Assembly (NCBI GenBank): GCA_007258455.2
Contig: VDFB02196175.1
Coordinates: 22,980 to 86,979 of the forward strand
Origin: Sequoia sempervirens
Taxonomy: Eukaryota; Streptophyta; Pinopsida; Cupressales; Cupressaceae
Length of the DNA stretch: 64,000 nt
Direction: 5' to 3'
Shown here: one piece after another, positions 1 through 10,583 of the stretch
How positions within the stretch are numbered: position 1 is the stretch's first letter
Layout of the letters: each line of letters opens with the position of its first letter
Notes under the pieces: model-generated
What the model was told of the DNA's origin: nothing
Database searches by the model: none
The model's input: the letters and a program-made list of their open reading frames with translations, nothing else
Translations under genes and position numbers: made by a program

Positions 1-679
1 TAATGGTTCTTCCATAATGTGAGAGGAGTTGCGGGATAACCCTCCAAAGTATAGGGGGAACATTCTTAATGTTTATCCATCTTGGGTAAGATAAGGCTAA
101 GACTTCCTCATTTAAGACATTCGGTGACCAGGTAACCGCCCGAAACATAACATTTCCAACCGACCAATATTCCTTGTCAGTGGCCTTTTTTTGCATTTCT
201 TTATCTCTAAAAAATATCAGAAAAATCCCTTTTTGAATTAATCTACAAAATGAGTGTTGAATTCCCAATTTTTTATTCCAGACATTCATTAGCCAGTCGT
301 CAAAAAAATTTCTTGAGGGAGTTTTATTACAATCTAAGGCAGCGAAGAAAATTGCAGTATTTTTAAGTTTTTTCTCCTCATTATCAAGAACCTTTGCCAT
401 TTCCTCATTTGGGATAAAGGAATCTATCCTAGGGTTTTTGGAAGAGACCTTACCTCCTCCAGGCTCTGAGATTTGAGTGCCATCTGCCCTACCATCGCCG
501 ACCACGATGAAGGAAGTCATCGCAAGCACATTGCTCCTTTCATTGCCGGTAACAACATCCTTGAAGGACTTGGCACCGTTAACCATTTTTGACCCCGCGC
601 CTTCTATGGATTTTTGCAGACCATCAGGGGGTTTGTCGGTCTCTGGCCCGCCCTCACCCATTGATGGCACTTGATTCAT
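1..679 (-). CDS. LINE (plant L1-type) ORF1 protein, 3' part off window (LINE-E)
   Basis: Reading the minus strand from the ATG at 679, the frame stays open for 226 codons to the window edge with no stop. Residues 1-85 are a low-complexity, Gly/Ser/Lys-rich leader. Residues 86-226 resemble the DUF4283 domain of plant LINE ORF1 (gag-like, nucleic-acid binding) proteins: a Trp-rich block with FFDDWL near 125, a hydrophobic GIFLIFF stretch near 151, AVTWSPN near 181 and WINIKNVPPILWR near 201. That last block corresponds to the family's 'W.P.f...vWVrl..LP..lw' signature. The CCHC knuckle expected further on would lie outside the window. An open frame in a region of dead elements suggests a fairly young insertion. 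Family assignment is by motif recognition only. Confidence 0.72.
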   Translation of the reverse strand, partial: MNQVPSMGEGGPETDKPPDGLQKSIEGAGSKMVNGAKSFKDVVTGNERSNVLAMTSFIVVGDGRADGTQISEPGGGKVSSKNPRIDSFIPNEEMAKVLDNEEKKLKNTAIFFAALDCNKTPSRNFFDDWLMNVWNKKLGIQHSFCRLIQKGIFLIFFRDKEMQKKATDKEYWSVGNVMFRAVTWSPNVLNEEVLALSYPRWINIKNVPPILWRVIPQLLSHYGRTI

Positions 680-950
680 GCTAGGAGGCGTTCCTCTGCT
701 ATAGATTTACCAGAAAAAAGAGACAACATTCGAAAGCAAGACATAGTTTTCCTCTTGCTGTGAACAATAAACACAAGCACATTGAAAGAAACCTAAACAG
801 GCTCTAGAAGGAGATCTTACGGAAATGAAAAATACTTCCTTAATGACTTAGAGCCATTTGGAGTTCGACCCTCGAACACAGAGCCTCCTCAGATGGAACA
901 CCCACCCTCGCCGTCCTCCTCGAAAAAATCTTCAATAATCTGACAAATGA
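680..950 (-). other. Probable 5' UTR of LINE-E
   Basis: This non-coding stretch lies just upstream of the minus-strand ORF1 ATG and is much richer in G+C than the AT-rich DNA to its right, which begins near 950. The compositional step is the only clue to the LINE 5' end. I could not identify a target-site duplication because the other end lies outside the window. Confidence 0.4.
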
Positions 951-1862
951 CTTAAATCTTTATTTAAAAAATATATATTATATTTTATAAACTTATACAT
1001 TAATTTTTTTAATATTTAAGTTATGCTAAAATCTAAGATGTTCAATATTGATTATTATTTTAAATTATGTTATTGATTAAAAGATATATAATTATATTTA
1101 TAAGATTTTAAATTCAATAATGAACTTAGAAAATATTAAATCAATCAAAATTGTTTCATTATCCAAAATACTATATAAGTAAATATAACCATTATAATAT
1201 AATATTTTAAATTTTCTATTTCAAATATTAAATTTGTATTAATAATTTTTATAATTAAAAACTACCTTTTAATGATGTTAGTAAAAGTTTTAATTAAAAT
1301 TAGTTTTCAAGCATATTAACATACCTAGATATATTCCACTAAAATTCATTATCTATTATTGATTATGTAATTTTGTATGTATAATATATTTAAAATTATA
1401 TATATATATATATATATTTGAAAAAATATATTTAAAATTAAAACAATATATTTTTAAATTTTCAGAAATATATTAGAAATATTTTGAATGTATTCAACTA
1501 TCAAAATATGATTTTTTTTAATATACCATTAAAATCACTAATAAAAAATATTAAAGAGTTTATATATATTTGTTTAATATATTAAAAAAATATTTTGTAT
1601 TATAAATATTTTATAAATAATTTATAAAATATTTTTAAAATATATTAAACAAAACGTATATAAAAGTTTAACCACTGTATGTGGGCTCAAAAAAAAAAAA
1701 TGTGAGGGTTACGAATTAGGTTATTTTCTGCAAGGAAGGTAGGCTGCTGACAAGCCATGGATGGGCATACCATTTTGTATGCTGCGTAGCCTGCTCCTGA
1801 CTTGACTAGTTTCCCTAATTTCTCTGCTTTTGCTCATTTTTAATGAATTTCCCCCCGGCCTT
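951..1862. other. AT-rich intergenic DNA with a (TA)n run
   Basis: Very AT-rich, no coding potential on either strand. It contains a simple (TA)n run at about 1396-1417 and many A/T homopolymers. Nothing else seen. Confidence 0.7.
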
Positions 1863-2490
1863 GTCAAATATTTCATTTTAAATGATTTGCTTTGGAAGCA
1901 ATGAAACATTTAAAATATGTCACACAAAAATTTCCTTGGGCCCCACCTTGTATAGTCCACGTGGCACCCACCCGTGATTTCGCAATCAACCAAAGCACCA
2001 TCGCGGGATGGTGGGGAACGACTCAGATCAAAGGACAGTTGATGAACAGTCGCACAAATTTGATCCCCTAGATGGGACGCATGTCACCCACCAGCGCTAT
2101 CGCCATCCTACAATTCCTGATCATGGGATGATGGGCAACCGTTGATCTTGAAGGCATTTTGATCGACGGTCAAATATTTCATTTTAAATTTTTTTCTTTG
2201 GAAGCAATGAAACATTTAAATATATCGCACAAAAATTTCCTCAGGCCCCACCTTGTACAGTCCACATGGCACCCGCCTGTGATTTCGCAATCAACCAAAG
2301 CACCATCGCAGGATGGCAGGGAACGACTCAGATCAAAGGACAGTTGATGAACAATCATGCAAATTTGATCCCCCATATGGGACATGTGTTGCCTGCCCGT
2401 GATATCACCATCCTACAATTCCCGATCACGGGATGGCGGGCAACCGTTGATCTTGAAGGCATTTTGATCGACGATAGCGCGAATTTCATC
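1863..2490. repeat. Nested tandem repeat: two copies of a 306-bp unit, each made of two diverged sub-units
   Basis: The sequence starting GTCAAATATTTCATTTTAAA at 1863 recurs at 2169, a period of 306 bp. Within each copy, a sub-unit of about 130 bp (CACACAAAAATTT... at 1921) is followed by a diverged sub-unit of about 120 bp (CGCACAAATTTGATCCC at 2051) sharing '(G)TGxCACCCACC...ATCGC', 'GGGATGxTGGG.AACxxxTxGATC' and 'GATxxACxGT', plus a unique spacer of about 55 bp. A fifth partial sub-unit starts near 2474. G+C is higher than in the flanks. No function recognised. Confidence 0.75.
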
Positions 2491-2518
2491 CTTCTGAAAA
2501 ATAAAACATTCATTAAAG

Positions 2519-2570
2519 GGTAAGGGGACATTACTAGGCGGATGGAAAATGACATAAGTTTTTTTAAAAC
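2519..2570. repeat. Short dispersed repeat, copy 1
   Basis: The segment beginning TAAGGGGACATTACTAGGCG resembles 3466-3520 (ATAAGGGGACATCACTAGGTCG... ATGACATAAGTT). The two copies are about 950 bp apart in the same orientation, the second ending just before the assembly gap. They may be ends of an unrecognised element. Confidence 0.45.
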
Positions 2571-3541
2571 CATTCAACACAGGGCCAACCAGGACTTAGC
2601 AAAATAAAACCCATAGAGGAAATAAAATATTAAGACCAAAGGGACCAGGCCTAGACAAAACGATGGGCCATAAGATGTTTTTAAAACCCTTCAAAAAAGG
2701 TAACGGAGAAATAGATCCCGACCAAGGCATTAGGTAAACACAAGGGTTTAAGATGAAGACAAAGCTAAAACCCCAGCCCTAAGAAATTTTCCAACACCAT
2801 GAAAGACCGCTGGCATATGTGGCATGAGGAAACATTAGGAACAAAATTTGAAGTTCCATCAGTACAAGCATTGATAATTTCATATTAATAGTTTTCCTAT
2901 CACAAATATAAAAGGTGATAACAATAACAATACGTATTTTTCCATTAAATGTGAAGGGATTTTCAAAAAGTTTTAGTGTTAAACTATTGGTCCATTTTTG
3001 TTTGATATAAGTTGCATTTTAAATAATTATGCGTTGTTTTATAACAACAAATAGGTTTTTTGTGTTCAACTATTGGTCCATATGTGTTGAATATAAAAGG
3101 TAGAGATATCAAACATTTATGGTTATCAATAAATATTTGGTCCACTTAGGTTGTATATTAATTTTAATTGAAATAAAAATATCATATTCTACAAGCAACA
3201 AATGATATTTTTTTGGTTCAACTATTGGGGGTTCCATGATTAAGTTTTGGTCGAACCTTTAAAAAGTTGAATTTTAGACACTTCTCAAAAGATCTTCCAA
3301 TGTGGTGAGTTGCATGATGAGTCACCTCCAAACCTTAGTTATAGATACAAATAAGAGACCAGTCTACATTTCAAAAAAAAAATGAAGGTTCTACGATATT
3401 CCAATCAATTGCTACATGTTGAGAAAGTTAGCCTGCATGACTACTAGGACCTCTCCCCTAAAGGAATAAGGGGACATCACTAGGTCGACGACAAACAATG
3501 ACATAAGTTGTTTTAACGAGGGAACATAGGACCAAAAAAAG
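2571..3541. other. Intergenic DNA, no gene
   Basis: No reading frame or motif of a known family was found. A phrase like 'aactattggtcca' occurs several times between 2980 and 3230, suggesting a degenerate local repeat. The second copy of the short dispersed repeat lies at 3466-3520. Confidence 0.5.
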
Positions 3542-3641
3542 NNNNNNNNNNNNNNNNNNNNNNNNNNNNNNNNNNNNNNNNNNNNNNNNNNNNNNNNNNN
3601 NNNNNNNNNNNNNNNNNNNNNNNNNNNNNNNNNNNNNNNNN
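3542..3641. other. Assembly gap (100 N)
   Basis: A run of exactly 100 N, a conventional placeholder for a scaffold gap of unknown true size. The left end of the CACTA element to the right may lie in it or be lost. Confidence 0.99.
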
Positions 3642-4006
3642 GCAGCTAGTACTATGTTTGTGCAATGTAATCAACAATATGAATATAACCAACAAAAATA
3701 TATTTTCTATAATTCATGGATTGAACTCTGTATTTTATTTGCTCTCAATGTTTGTATGCTATGGAAGTGCCATTAATTTTTTTTAAAAAAGTAGTTTCTG
3801 ACTGTTTTTCTTTAAATTTTTGTGTTTTTTTGTAAATCCAATTTTTTCTCGATCTTTTCCCGATTTTTTCAAAAAATCTTGAACTTTTGGTTTGTCGATT
3901 TTTCCCCAAATGATTAATGATGCCATGCGTGATACTATCAACAATATAATTATATACTGATTACTTTTATTTTTACATTATCTAACATATTTCAAACTTT
4001 TCATAG

Positions 4007-4095
4007 GCTGCCTGACACATCGAAGGCAACAAAGGCAAGACTAGAAAAGCACGGGGAACACAAACTTGGCTCTGGTGGTTATATGAAATTAGCTG
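4007..4095 (+). pseudogene. Plant CACTA transposase (Ptta/En/Spm type) remnant, exon fragment
   Basis: After a plausible acceptor (CTTTTCATAG, ending about 4006), the + strand encodes about 25 residues including KATKARLEKHGEHKLGSGGY, then a TGA where CGA (Arg) is likely. The 'N/T-K..R.K..H..GS..Y/F' pattern resembles the Transposase_24 (Ptta/En/Spm) domain encoded by plant CACTA elements. It is only a fragment, but its place inside an element with a CACTA terminus supports the call. The second, TNPD-type transposase was not seen. Confidence 0.5.
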
Positions 4096-4520
4096 CATGA
4101 ATTGTAAGTATCAATAAATGAAATATTGCATCAAAATTATAATAAATTGAAAACAATTTTGGTTTTATCACACCATAGAAAATTCACATGATCTTGGCGT
4201 AAAAAATGTAGGGCTCAACTAAAGTTCCTACAAAGAGGACTCAAGATTGCTTCTAGCAAGGCTATGGAGCCGCAATAACGCTACAGTCTTGACCGGCAAA
4301 CACAATCTCATTGCATCCGCAAGTATAAATAAACTCAATAAAGCTTATTTAAAATTGAATACTTGTGAAATCTATTCAATATTAATTTCCACCATAAAGT
4401 AATTACATGCCTATTTATTTTAAACATTCAAGCAATGATAATACTGCATATGACATTGGAATGCGGCCTAGTGAGGGTGGAGCACAACCTGCAGATGAAG
4501 GTCATGGTGTGCATCCCGGT

Positions 4521-4975
4521 ACTTTAGAGCATGTAGAGTATGATCAAATATGTTGAGCATGATCAAAGCTAGAGAAGATTTGAAATATGATGTGGCCCCA
4601 TCAGGTAAAGAGGACCACTCTAAAGTTCTTTTAAACATATTTAATTGCAATTGGTGTATTAATTAATGTAACCTTTCGTGTTTCAACTTTAGAGCATGTA
4701 GAGCATGATCAACGTGTTGAGCATGATCAGGCTAGAGAAGATCAGGAACATGATGTGGCCCCATTAGGTAGAGAGGACCACCCTCATGTTCTCTTAAACA
4801 TATTTAACTTTAATCGGTGTATTAATTAATGTAACCTTTCATGTTTCAATTGTAGATTAGGATTTAGAGGGTGTTCAACATGTTGAGCATGAGTCTATAA
4901 CAAAAGTTCAGGAACATGATGTGGACCCATTAGGTAAAGAGAACCACTCTAATGTTCTTTTAATTAATTAAATAC
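4521..4975 (+). repeat. Three tandem copies of an exon-like unit with intron-like flanks
   Basis: Units begin at about 4527, 4692 and 4867 (steps 165 and 175). Each has TTTAGAG at the left, as in an acceptor, a coding-like core rich in GAGCATGATCA and GAACATGATGTGG, then GGTAAAGAG or GGTAGAGAG resembling a donor, followed by about 80 bp of similar 'intron' (TTAATTAATGTAACCTTT...GTTTCAA). Translated, the cores give an acidic His/Glu-rich peptide with EHDQ-type repeats. This looks like exon duplication within the gene carried by the CACTA element; stops and drift show it is no longer functional. Confidence 0.6.
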
Positions 4976-5231
4976 TTATAACAACAATAATAAAACATAT
5001 CAGTTTAACATTTCTTTCTTATTGCAGCAGACCCCCTTGCAGCGGCATCCACATCATGAGTAGACAACTAGGCGTACATTAAGATCACAAGCAGAGGGTA
5101 GAACAACTAAAGGGGGGACAAATATTGATTTAGAAAACGATACTCCACTTCAACTTTATGTAGCTTTAAAAAATAAACAAAAAAAAAGTGATTGTAATCA
5201 TATCATGACAACCATATTTTTGATAATATGT

Positions 5232-5412
5232 AAAAACTGAAAGAATGAATATACTATGTTAATGAATGAATGTGAATATGTTAATTAATGAATGCTATAT
5301 GTTAATGAATGAATGTTATATGTTATTAATGGATGAATGAATGTTATATGTTATTAATGGATGAATGAATGAATGTTATATGTTATTAATGAATGAATGA
5401 ATGATTAATGTT
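5232..5412. repeat. ATGAATG / TTATATGTTA minisatellite
   Basis: Repeated blocks of GAATGAATG alternate with TTATATGTTATTAATGG, at least five times. Simple slippage-type tandem repeat inside the CACTA element. Confidence 0.8.
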
Positions 5413-5659
5413 ATATGATTGGGTATGGGGAATTGAGAGTGATGTGAGGGGGGGGAGGGGCCAAATGAGCTTCCACCGTCACGTGGTTGGCCATGTTAAG
5501 TAGAGAATATTAAACTATTCTTGAAACAAAGAGAAGCTCAATAAGGTAATGCACTTTTAAATACAAGAAATGCATCGTTTGAAGCATCAAACCAATATGC
5601 AGTTTGTATGTATGATTAGTCGTCAGTCTCCGTGATGGTACATTTCCATGAATATTTTT

Positions 5660-6297
5660 TTATTTTTAAAAATTTCATTGCTTTGTCACAATTTCGACGA
5701 AACCCACCGATGAATCGCCAAAAAGGTTCGACGAAGTTGCTATAGCTGCGACGAAGGTTTTGTTGTAACTCCTTACCCATTTCGTCGCACTTTTGATGAA
5801 ATTTTGGTGTTATTTCAATGCTACTACTTTCCCATTTCGTCACAATTTCGATGAACTTTTGGTGTTGTTTCGACGCTACTGCTTGCCCATTTCATCGCCC
5901 TTTTGAAAAACTTTTGGTGTTGTTTCGACGCTACTACTTGCCCATTTCGTCGCACGTTCGACGAACTTTTGGTGTTGTTTCGATGCTACTCCTTGCCCAT
6001 TTCGTCAAAATGATGACGAGCGTCTGATGTTGTTTCGACGCTACTCCTTGCCCATTTTTTCAAAATGGTGATGAACTTCTGGTGTAATTCGTTGGTGGAT
6101 ACATGAAGTTTTCATCGATATTCTGATGAAATCCTGAGTCATTTTATGATGCTGATGACTGACGAATCTACGCTATTATTTTGATGTTTAATTCGTTGTT
6201 GGCCTTTCGACGAAAAAATTGCGACGAAAATATTTTTCGTCATTTCGTCGCTTGTCCGACAAAGATTTGTAGAATGACTGACAAACATCCATCAGAA
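5660..6297. repeat. CACTA subterminal repeats with exact 55-bp periodicity
   Basis: TTTTGGTGTT-type starts occur at 5802, 5857, 5912, 5967, 6022 and 6077, exactly 55 bp apart. Each unit contains TTTCGACGCTACT.CTTGCCCATTTCGTC or close variants. Flanking DNA (5690-5800 and 6110-6290) has scattered CGACGAA / TTCGTCG motifs in both orientations. In CACTA elements such subterminal motifs bind the element-encoded TNPA-like protein; that role is inferred here. Confidence 0.75.
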
Positions 6298-6319
6298 AAT
6301 GGTGTCAAATTCAGTAGTG
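6298..6319 (-). repeat. CACTA terminal inverted repeat (right end)
   Basis: Ends ...AATTCAGTAGTG; the reverse complement starts CACTACTGAATTTGACACC. The boundary is fixed because the next base begins sequence shared with the gypsy 3' LTR at 15551. Confidence 0.75.
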
Positions 6320-6700
6320 TTAGGAAGATATAATGTACTCTAGGGATACTATCTAAGGGCCACATCCCCTATTGTAAATATAAGTAGATAGAAATATCTA
6401 TTCACTAGTAGCATAGAAAAATAAATGAGAATAAACTGATAAAATAAGGAAGATATAGAGTATTGACTATAACATATATAAAAGGAATGCAGTGAATGAT
6501 TATATAATGAATATAAAGAACTCTAAATTCTGATCTATCTTGTGTGTATGTTATTTTATTTTGATTTAAAACTAATCTTGGATTCAAAATACTTTCTCGT
6601 GTTACCTCAATAGGACCAACTCTAGTGTTAAAAAATACAACTAATAGAGATCCTTTGGGTACAAAACTTTGATTTGTATCCCTTAGATTTCTTGCTAACA
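6320..6700 (+). repeat. Gypsy 5' LTR, 3' portion (interrupted by the CACTA element)
   Basis: Collinear with 15551-15931 with no length change over 380 bp, ending CTTGCTAACA. The upstream part of this LTR is missing because the CACTA element ends at 6319. Confidence 0.85.
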
Positions 6701-6720
6701 TTGGTTTCATTACCAAGACC
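6701..6720 (+). other. Possible primer-binding site of the gypsy element
   Basis: Immediately after the LTR the sequence is TTGGTTTCATTACCAAGACC. It partly resembles the tRNA-Asp-type site used by Athila-like elements (10 of 19 matches; most differences are C-to-T or G-to-A). Weak, but compatible with an element that has an env-position ORF. Confidence 0.35.
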
Positions 6721-7026
6721 TTGGTTAGGTTATGTTGAGGATGTTTTAAATTCTAAGTCTTTTACTGGATCATGACACAAACAACAGAGGGTGAAACAAA
6801 TATAACTAATAAAAATTCTATCTTCTTGATGTCTACCCTATAAGAGGGGGTTAGGCACCAAGGGGATGGGAAATGGAAAGGGGGAAAAGTTTTGTAGAGA
6901 CCTATGAAAAGATGTGACTATTGATAAGAACTACCAAATAACTACCATGGGACACAATATAGGAGTAATGCAATCCAAAATCTTAAACACCCTCAGTCAA
7001 AAACATATAAAATAATTCATGAGAGA

Positions 7027-8710
7027 TTGAGAAGCAAAATTTACAAAGAAAAGAAAAGAATGACCAACCCTAACGAAGGGGAGAAGAGATAGATACAAGT
7101 GTCGAAAAGAGAAGAAATACATAAAATAAGAATGGAATTAACAAAAAAATCAAGGTTAGAGCATGTCATTAGGGGTGTTGTTGAGAATGTTGATGTGGGT
7201 GTTACTGTCAAGAGAGGAAGAGATAGTAGAAAGAAAACAGAGAAAACACTAGAGAATATGATCATGTTGTTAAAAGGAACCGAAAGGATTTCAAGCAATT
7301 TTAAAAATTTAATGCATGATCAAGAACCCAAAAGCTTGCCAATAGGGGAAATTTGTAGCACAAAAGATCCCACTCTTTCAAATCATTCCTTAAACCCTGA
7401 GAAGAAACCAAACTTAGAAGAAATTGTAATTAAATTAGAAGAAATTTTTAAAGAGTTCCTACAAACTTCGAACAAGGTCCTATCAGTGAATTATGATTAT
7501 TTAGAAAGAGTGATTAACACAAGCATAAGTAAATTAAGAAAGGAGGAAGAAGAACATAAAAAGGAAGGCCACTAACTAATTAGATATCATTTACTAACAA
7601 AAAGTGAAAAGAAGATATGAAGTCATAACCCCTGAACTGAGACCCATCCCCATTAAGGTCTAAAAGAAGGAGAGTTGTAGCACAAGAGTTACCAAATAAA
7701 AGAGAAGAGAAGAGAGTAAAGAACATGAAATTCCTTGGAGTGAGATATTAAGAGAAGACTATATTTCAACATCAAACTTACGAGAGATAAGGGCAAAGAA
7801 AATAAGCCTCGAAATAATATTAAGAAGGAAACTAAACCGGTAAAGAAACTGACATACAAACCTAGGAAAACACATAATCTGAAACAAAGTTCAATCAATA
7901 TGGATACCACATTGAAAATCCCTATTTTGGATACTACCAAAGCCTTAAAAAATATATTCCTTCTAAAGTCTATATGGGATAAATTGGGAAAAGATGAAGA
8001 TGAAGACATGTTACTAGAATTTTTAGGATCACTGAGAAAATAAGAATTAGAATGGTACATGAAGAATTACCCATAACATAAAGCCACGTGGGAAGAAGTA
8101 AGGAAATACTTCTTAGCCAACTTTGGGACACTAGAAGTTCCAACTGAAAGTGTTACCCAGATGAGGAACTTAACACAAGGAGACAAGGAGTTAGTAGAAA
8201 ACTAAGACAAAAAGTTTAAAGAAGTATGCAAAAAATTTGGAGGAACCTTTAACAAAAAAACAAAAGATAGAATGGTTCATCTATGAATTGAGTAAGGATA
8301 TTAGAGCCATACTTGATGGAAGACTCTTTGAAAAGTATACTGATCTAATCATTATAGCACATCGAATTGAAGCTCAACCATGGAGAAAACTGAAAAAAAA
8401 GACAAAAGTGTCGAGATCCTTGAAGGTTTACAATTGAAGGTTCAAAAGTTGGTCATACATCAAGAGATCAAGGCTAGTGAACCTAGTCGACCTGACAGGA
8501 TTTGGTGCACTTATTGCAATAAGGAAGGGAACATATGAAACAAATTCCCCAAGGACAAAGCATACAAAATATTAGCTACAACGAAAGCAACAAAACCTAA
8601 CTCTATCTATTGTGCTCTTTGTCGAGAATGGGATATACATTTGATAGAAGACTGCCCAAAGAACAAACCTCCAATCTAAAATGGAGGAAACCAAGGGAAT
8701 TATGGAACTC
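7027..8710 (+). pseudogene. Gypsy gag, broken
   Basis: 7099-7575 is an open, Lys/Glu-rich helical segment (about 158 codons). Further on, about 8050-8440, is a retrotransposon-gag-type capsid region: WEEVRKYFLANFG, then MRNLTQGDKELVEN, then FIYELSKDIRAILDG after a frame change near 8230. About 8500-8680 holds two damaged zinc-knuckle-like blocks (CTYCNKEGNI and CALCREWDIHLIEDC). Stops and at least one frameshift break the frame. Gag forms the particle that packages element RNA; this copy cannot. Confidence 0.65.
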
Positions 8711-8779
8711 AATTTTATCACAATCATATTTATAATATAAATTAAAACATCGATACCAGATACTGGATACCACCATGAC

Positions 8780-9080
8780 ATGATAACTAGAATGCATGTG
8801 TCATACAGAATAATCTACAATTGGGTTATTAGGAGAATAATAGATAGTTTAACTATAGAGGAGGTAGAGGAAGAGGTCAGAACAAAAGCGAAAGAAATGA
8901 CGCAAAATTCCTTAACTATGGAAAAAATAGGCCATTATGCCTTCAAATGTTGGGCAAAGAGGAAACAAAAATACACTTTTTTGGGCAAGAAGATCACACA
9001 ATTTTTCAATGCAAAGTTGTTAGGACACTCTACCAAAACCGGGAGGACAATCAACCTTCCCAAAGTGATGAGTTAAAGAG
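8780..9080 (+). pseudogene. Gag C-terminal zinc-knuckle-like segment
   Basis: Open for about 98 codons, with KIGHYAFKCWAK resembling the second half of a CCHC knuckle (G-H-x4-C). It is followed by Lys-rich, low-complexity sequence to about 9560 that reads as the gag-protease linker with many stops. Confidence 0.4.
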
Positions 9081-9573
9081 AGGTACTAGAGTAATCCAAA
9101 AAGTACCACAATAGGGAGTTAGAGATTGTTATTGAATGGATGTGTGGACTTCATATGCTTCTATAGAAGAACACCCTAAAGAAGAACTAGTTGTAGACAA
9201 TAAGAAGAAGAAGAAAATCAAAGGGAAGAAGAAAGAAAATGTTGTCACTAAAAAAGGTACTAATATCAGTAAAAAAAGAAGAAGCCAACAATAGAAGAAG
9301 CATATGAAGAATACTATAGTCCATAAGAAGAATAAGGGGAATCAAAACACTTCTAGCCCAATAATAAACAACATAATAAGGTAGTAAAGCAAGCCAAACA
9401 AAACATAATGCAAAAACAATAGGAAGAAGTAGGTTGCTTTACGAAACAAGAAGTAAAATGCTAAAAAACCTCACATCCTTGGCTAGACAAAAGGATTTAG
9501 TGGCTAAACTAAAGCAATGGGGAAAATATTGGAATAAATAGAAGAAGGTTAATCAATTATCAGAGGATCAAAA

Positions 9574-9990
9574 CTGGAAGAATGGTCCATTGTTGATAAA
9601 TGTACAATTGAATGATCACAAAGACAAATATGTTATGGTATATTTCAGTGTTGATCTAAATATCATTCCATCCACCACATGGGGGAAATTAGGGAGACCT
9701 AAGCTTTTAAAAACACCAATGAACATGAGCCTTGTCAATGGGTCCATACTACAGACTTTGGTATCTTGGAAGAATGTTGAAGTGAATGTTAAATGGATAA
9801 AACCATCGGTTATTTTGAAGTGGTTGAAATGAAATTCATTTAATACTTTCCAGACATTACTTGAATTAAGATGGTTTTTCAATGCTAATGGTATAGTAGA
9901 CTCTCGAAAAGAGGAGATTTCATTTGCATACGTTACCAAAGTTGTGTATTCTATTAGGAGAACCAGATGATAAATCCTATATAGAAGAAG
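9574..9990 (+). pseudogene. Gypsy aspartic protease remnant
   Basis: An 80-codon open stretch begins near 9590 with the layout of plant gypsy proteases: FSVDLNIIPSTTWGKLG where the family has 'D.GS..N.LP..tw..lG', then a LVNGSILQTLVSW block. A frame change near 9830 leads into FQTLLELRWFFNANG, matching the 'alLG..Wl......d' end of the domain. The catalytic D-T/S-G triad is not intact. Confidence 0.6.
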
Positions 9991-10205
9991 TAACACATGA
10001 CAATGAAGGGGAAGACATAAAAAAACTCTACACTATCTCCAAATTTTCAAATGGGGAAGAGGAATAAGAAAATCCAACTAATGAAGGAGAACTAGAATTA
10101 AATAGTGACGATTGTAGCACAGATAGTGATGAAGTCTTGGAAGCATGGATGCAAAATGAACCAGAGTTAACATCTCATAGAGTTTATGGATTTTTCTAAG
10201 TATTC

Positions 10206-10583
10206 ATGGTTCATAATCATCCCAAAGAGTTTATGCATAGCCCAAAAATGGCCAAAATGGGAAAATACTGGGAAGAATCAGTTGTAGCATCAATTATTAA
10301 ATTATTAACAAAATATGAGAACATATTCTCCCGAACTCTCATAGAGATGAAGGGCATTAAGGAAGAAATAGGTACTATGAAAATTGAATTAAGGCAAGGA
10401 TTTATAGTTTTCAAAGAGTCCTCTTTATACAAAATTGAATTGGAACACATCCGAGAAAATAAACAAAATTATGACAATCATGAGTACACCGAGAACTACC
10501 AAAAACTATTGCAATCACTAAAACCTATAAGGGACAACACATGGCTATCTGGAAAAGACACTAAAACGACACCAAAAGGTTAG
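10206..10583 (+). pseudogene. N-terminal edge of gypsy reverse transcriptase
   Basis: An open 125-codon frame with MAKMGKYWEESVVASIIKLL, then MKGIKEEIGTMKIELRQG, the linker that normally precedes the RT palm in plant gypsy pol. The sequence then loses similarity before any RT catalytic block, so fingers, palm, RNase H and integrase are absent. Confidence 0.6.

Larger units (their letters stand above)
3642..6319 (+). mobile_element. CACTA (En/Spm) DNA transposon, 3' portion
   Basis: The right end is 6298-6319, whose reverse complement begins CACTACTGAATTTGACACC, a CACTA terminal inverted repeat. Inside it lie CGACGAA-rich sequences and exact 55-bp tandem repeats (5802-6100), typical of CACTA subterminal regions, and a transposase-like remnant near 4007-4095. 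The element abuts gypsy LTR sequence at 6320, which starts TTAGGAAGAT. The intact LTR at 15549 reads CTTAGGAAGAT, so insertion at TTA with the usual 3-bp duplication fits. The left end was not found: it may fall in the N gap or upstream. Confidence 0.7.

Noticed and set aside
477..674. A 65-codon + strand open stretch opposite the LINE-E ORF1
   Set aside because: It is the antisense shadow of the longer minus-strand frame, which carries the DUF4283-like motifs.
5232..6100. CRISPR-like array (regular repeats with spacers)
   Set aside because: The units are contiguous tandem repeats without unique spacers, in eukaryotic DNA, and sit inside a CACTA terminus.
7041..8060. Minus-strand open stretches rich in Phe/Ser/Leu, resembling membrane proteins
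   Set aside because: They are the complement of Lys/Glu-rich gag sequence, which makes artificial hydrophobic frames.
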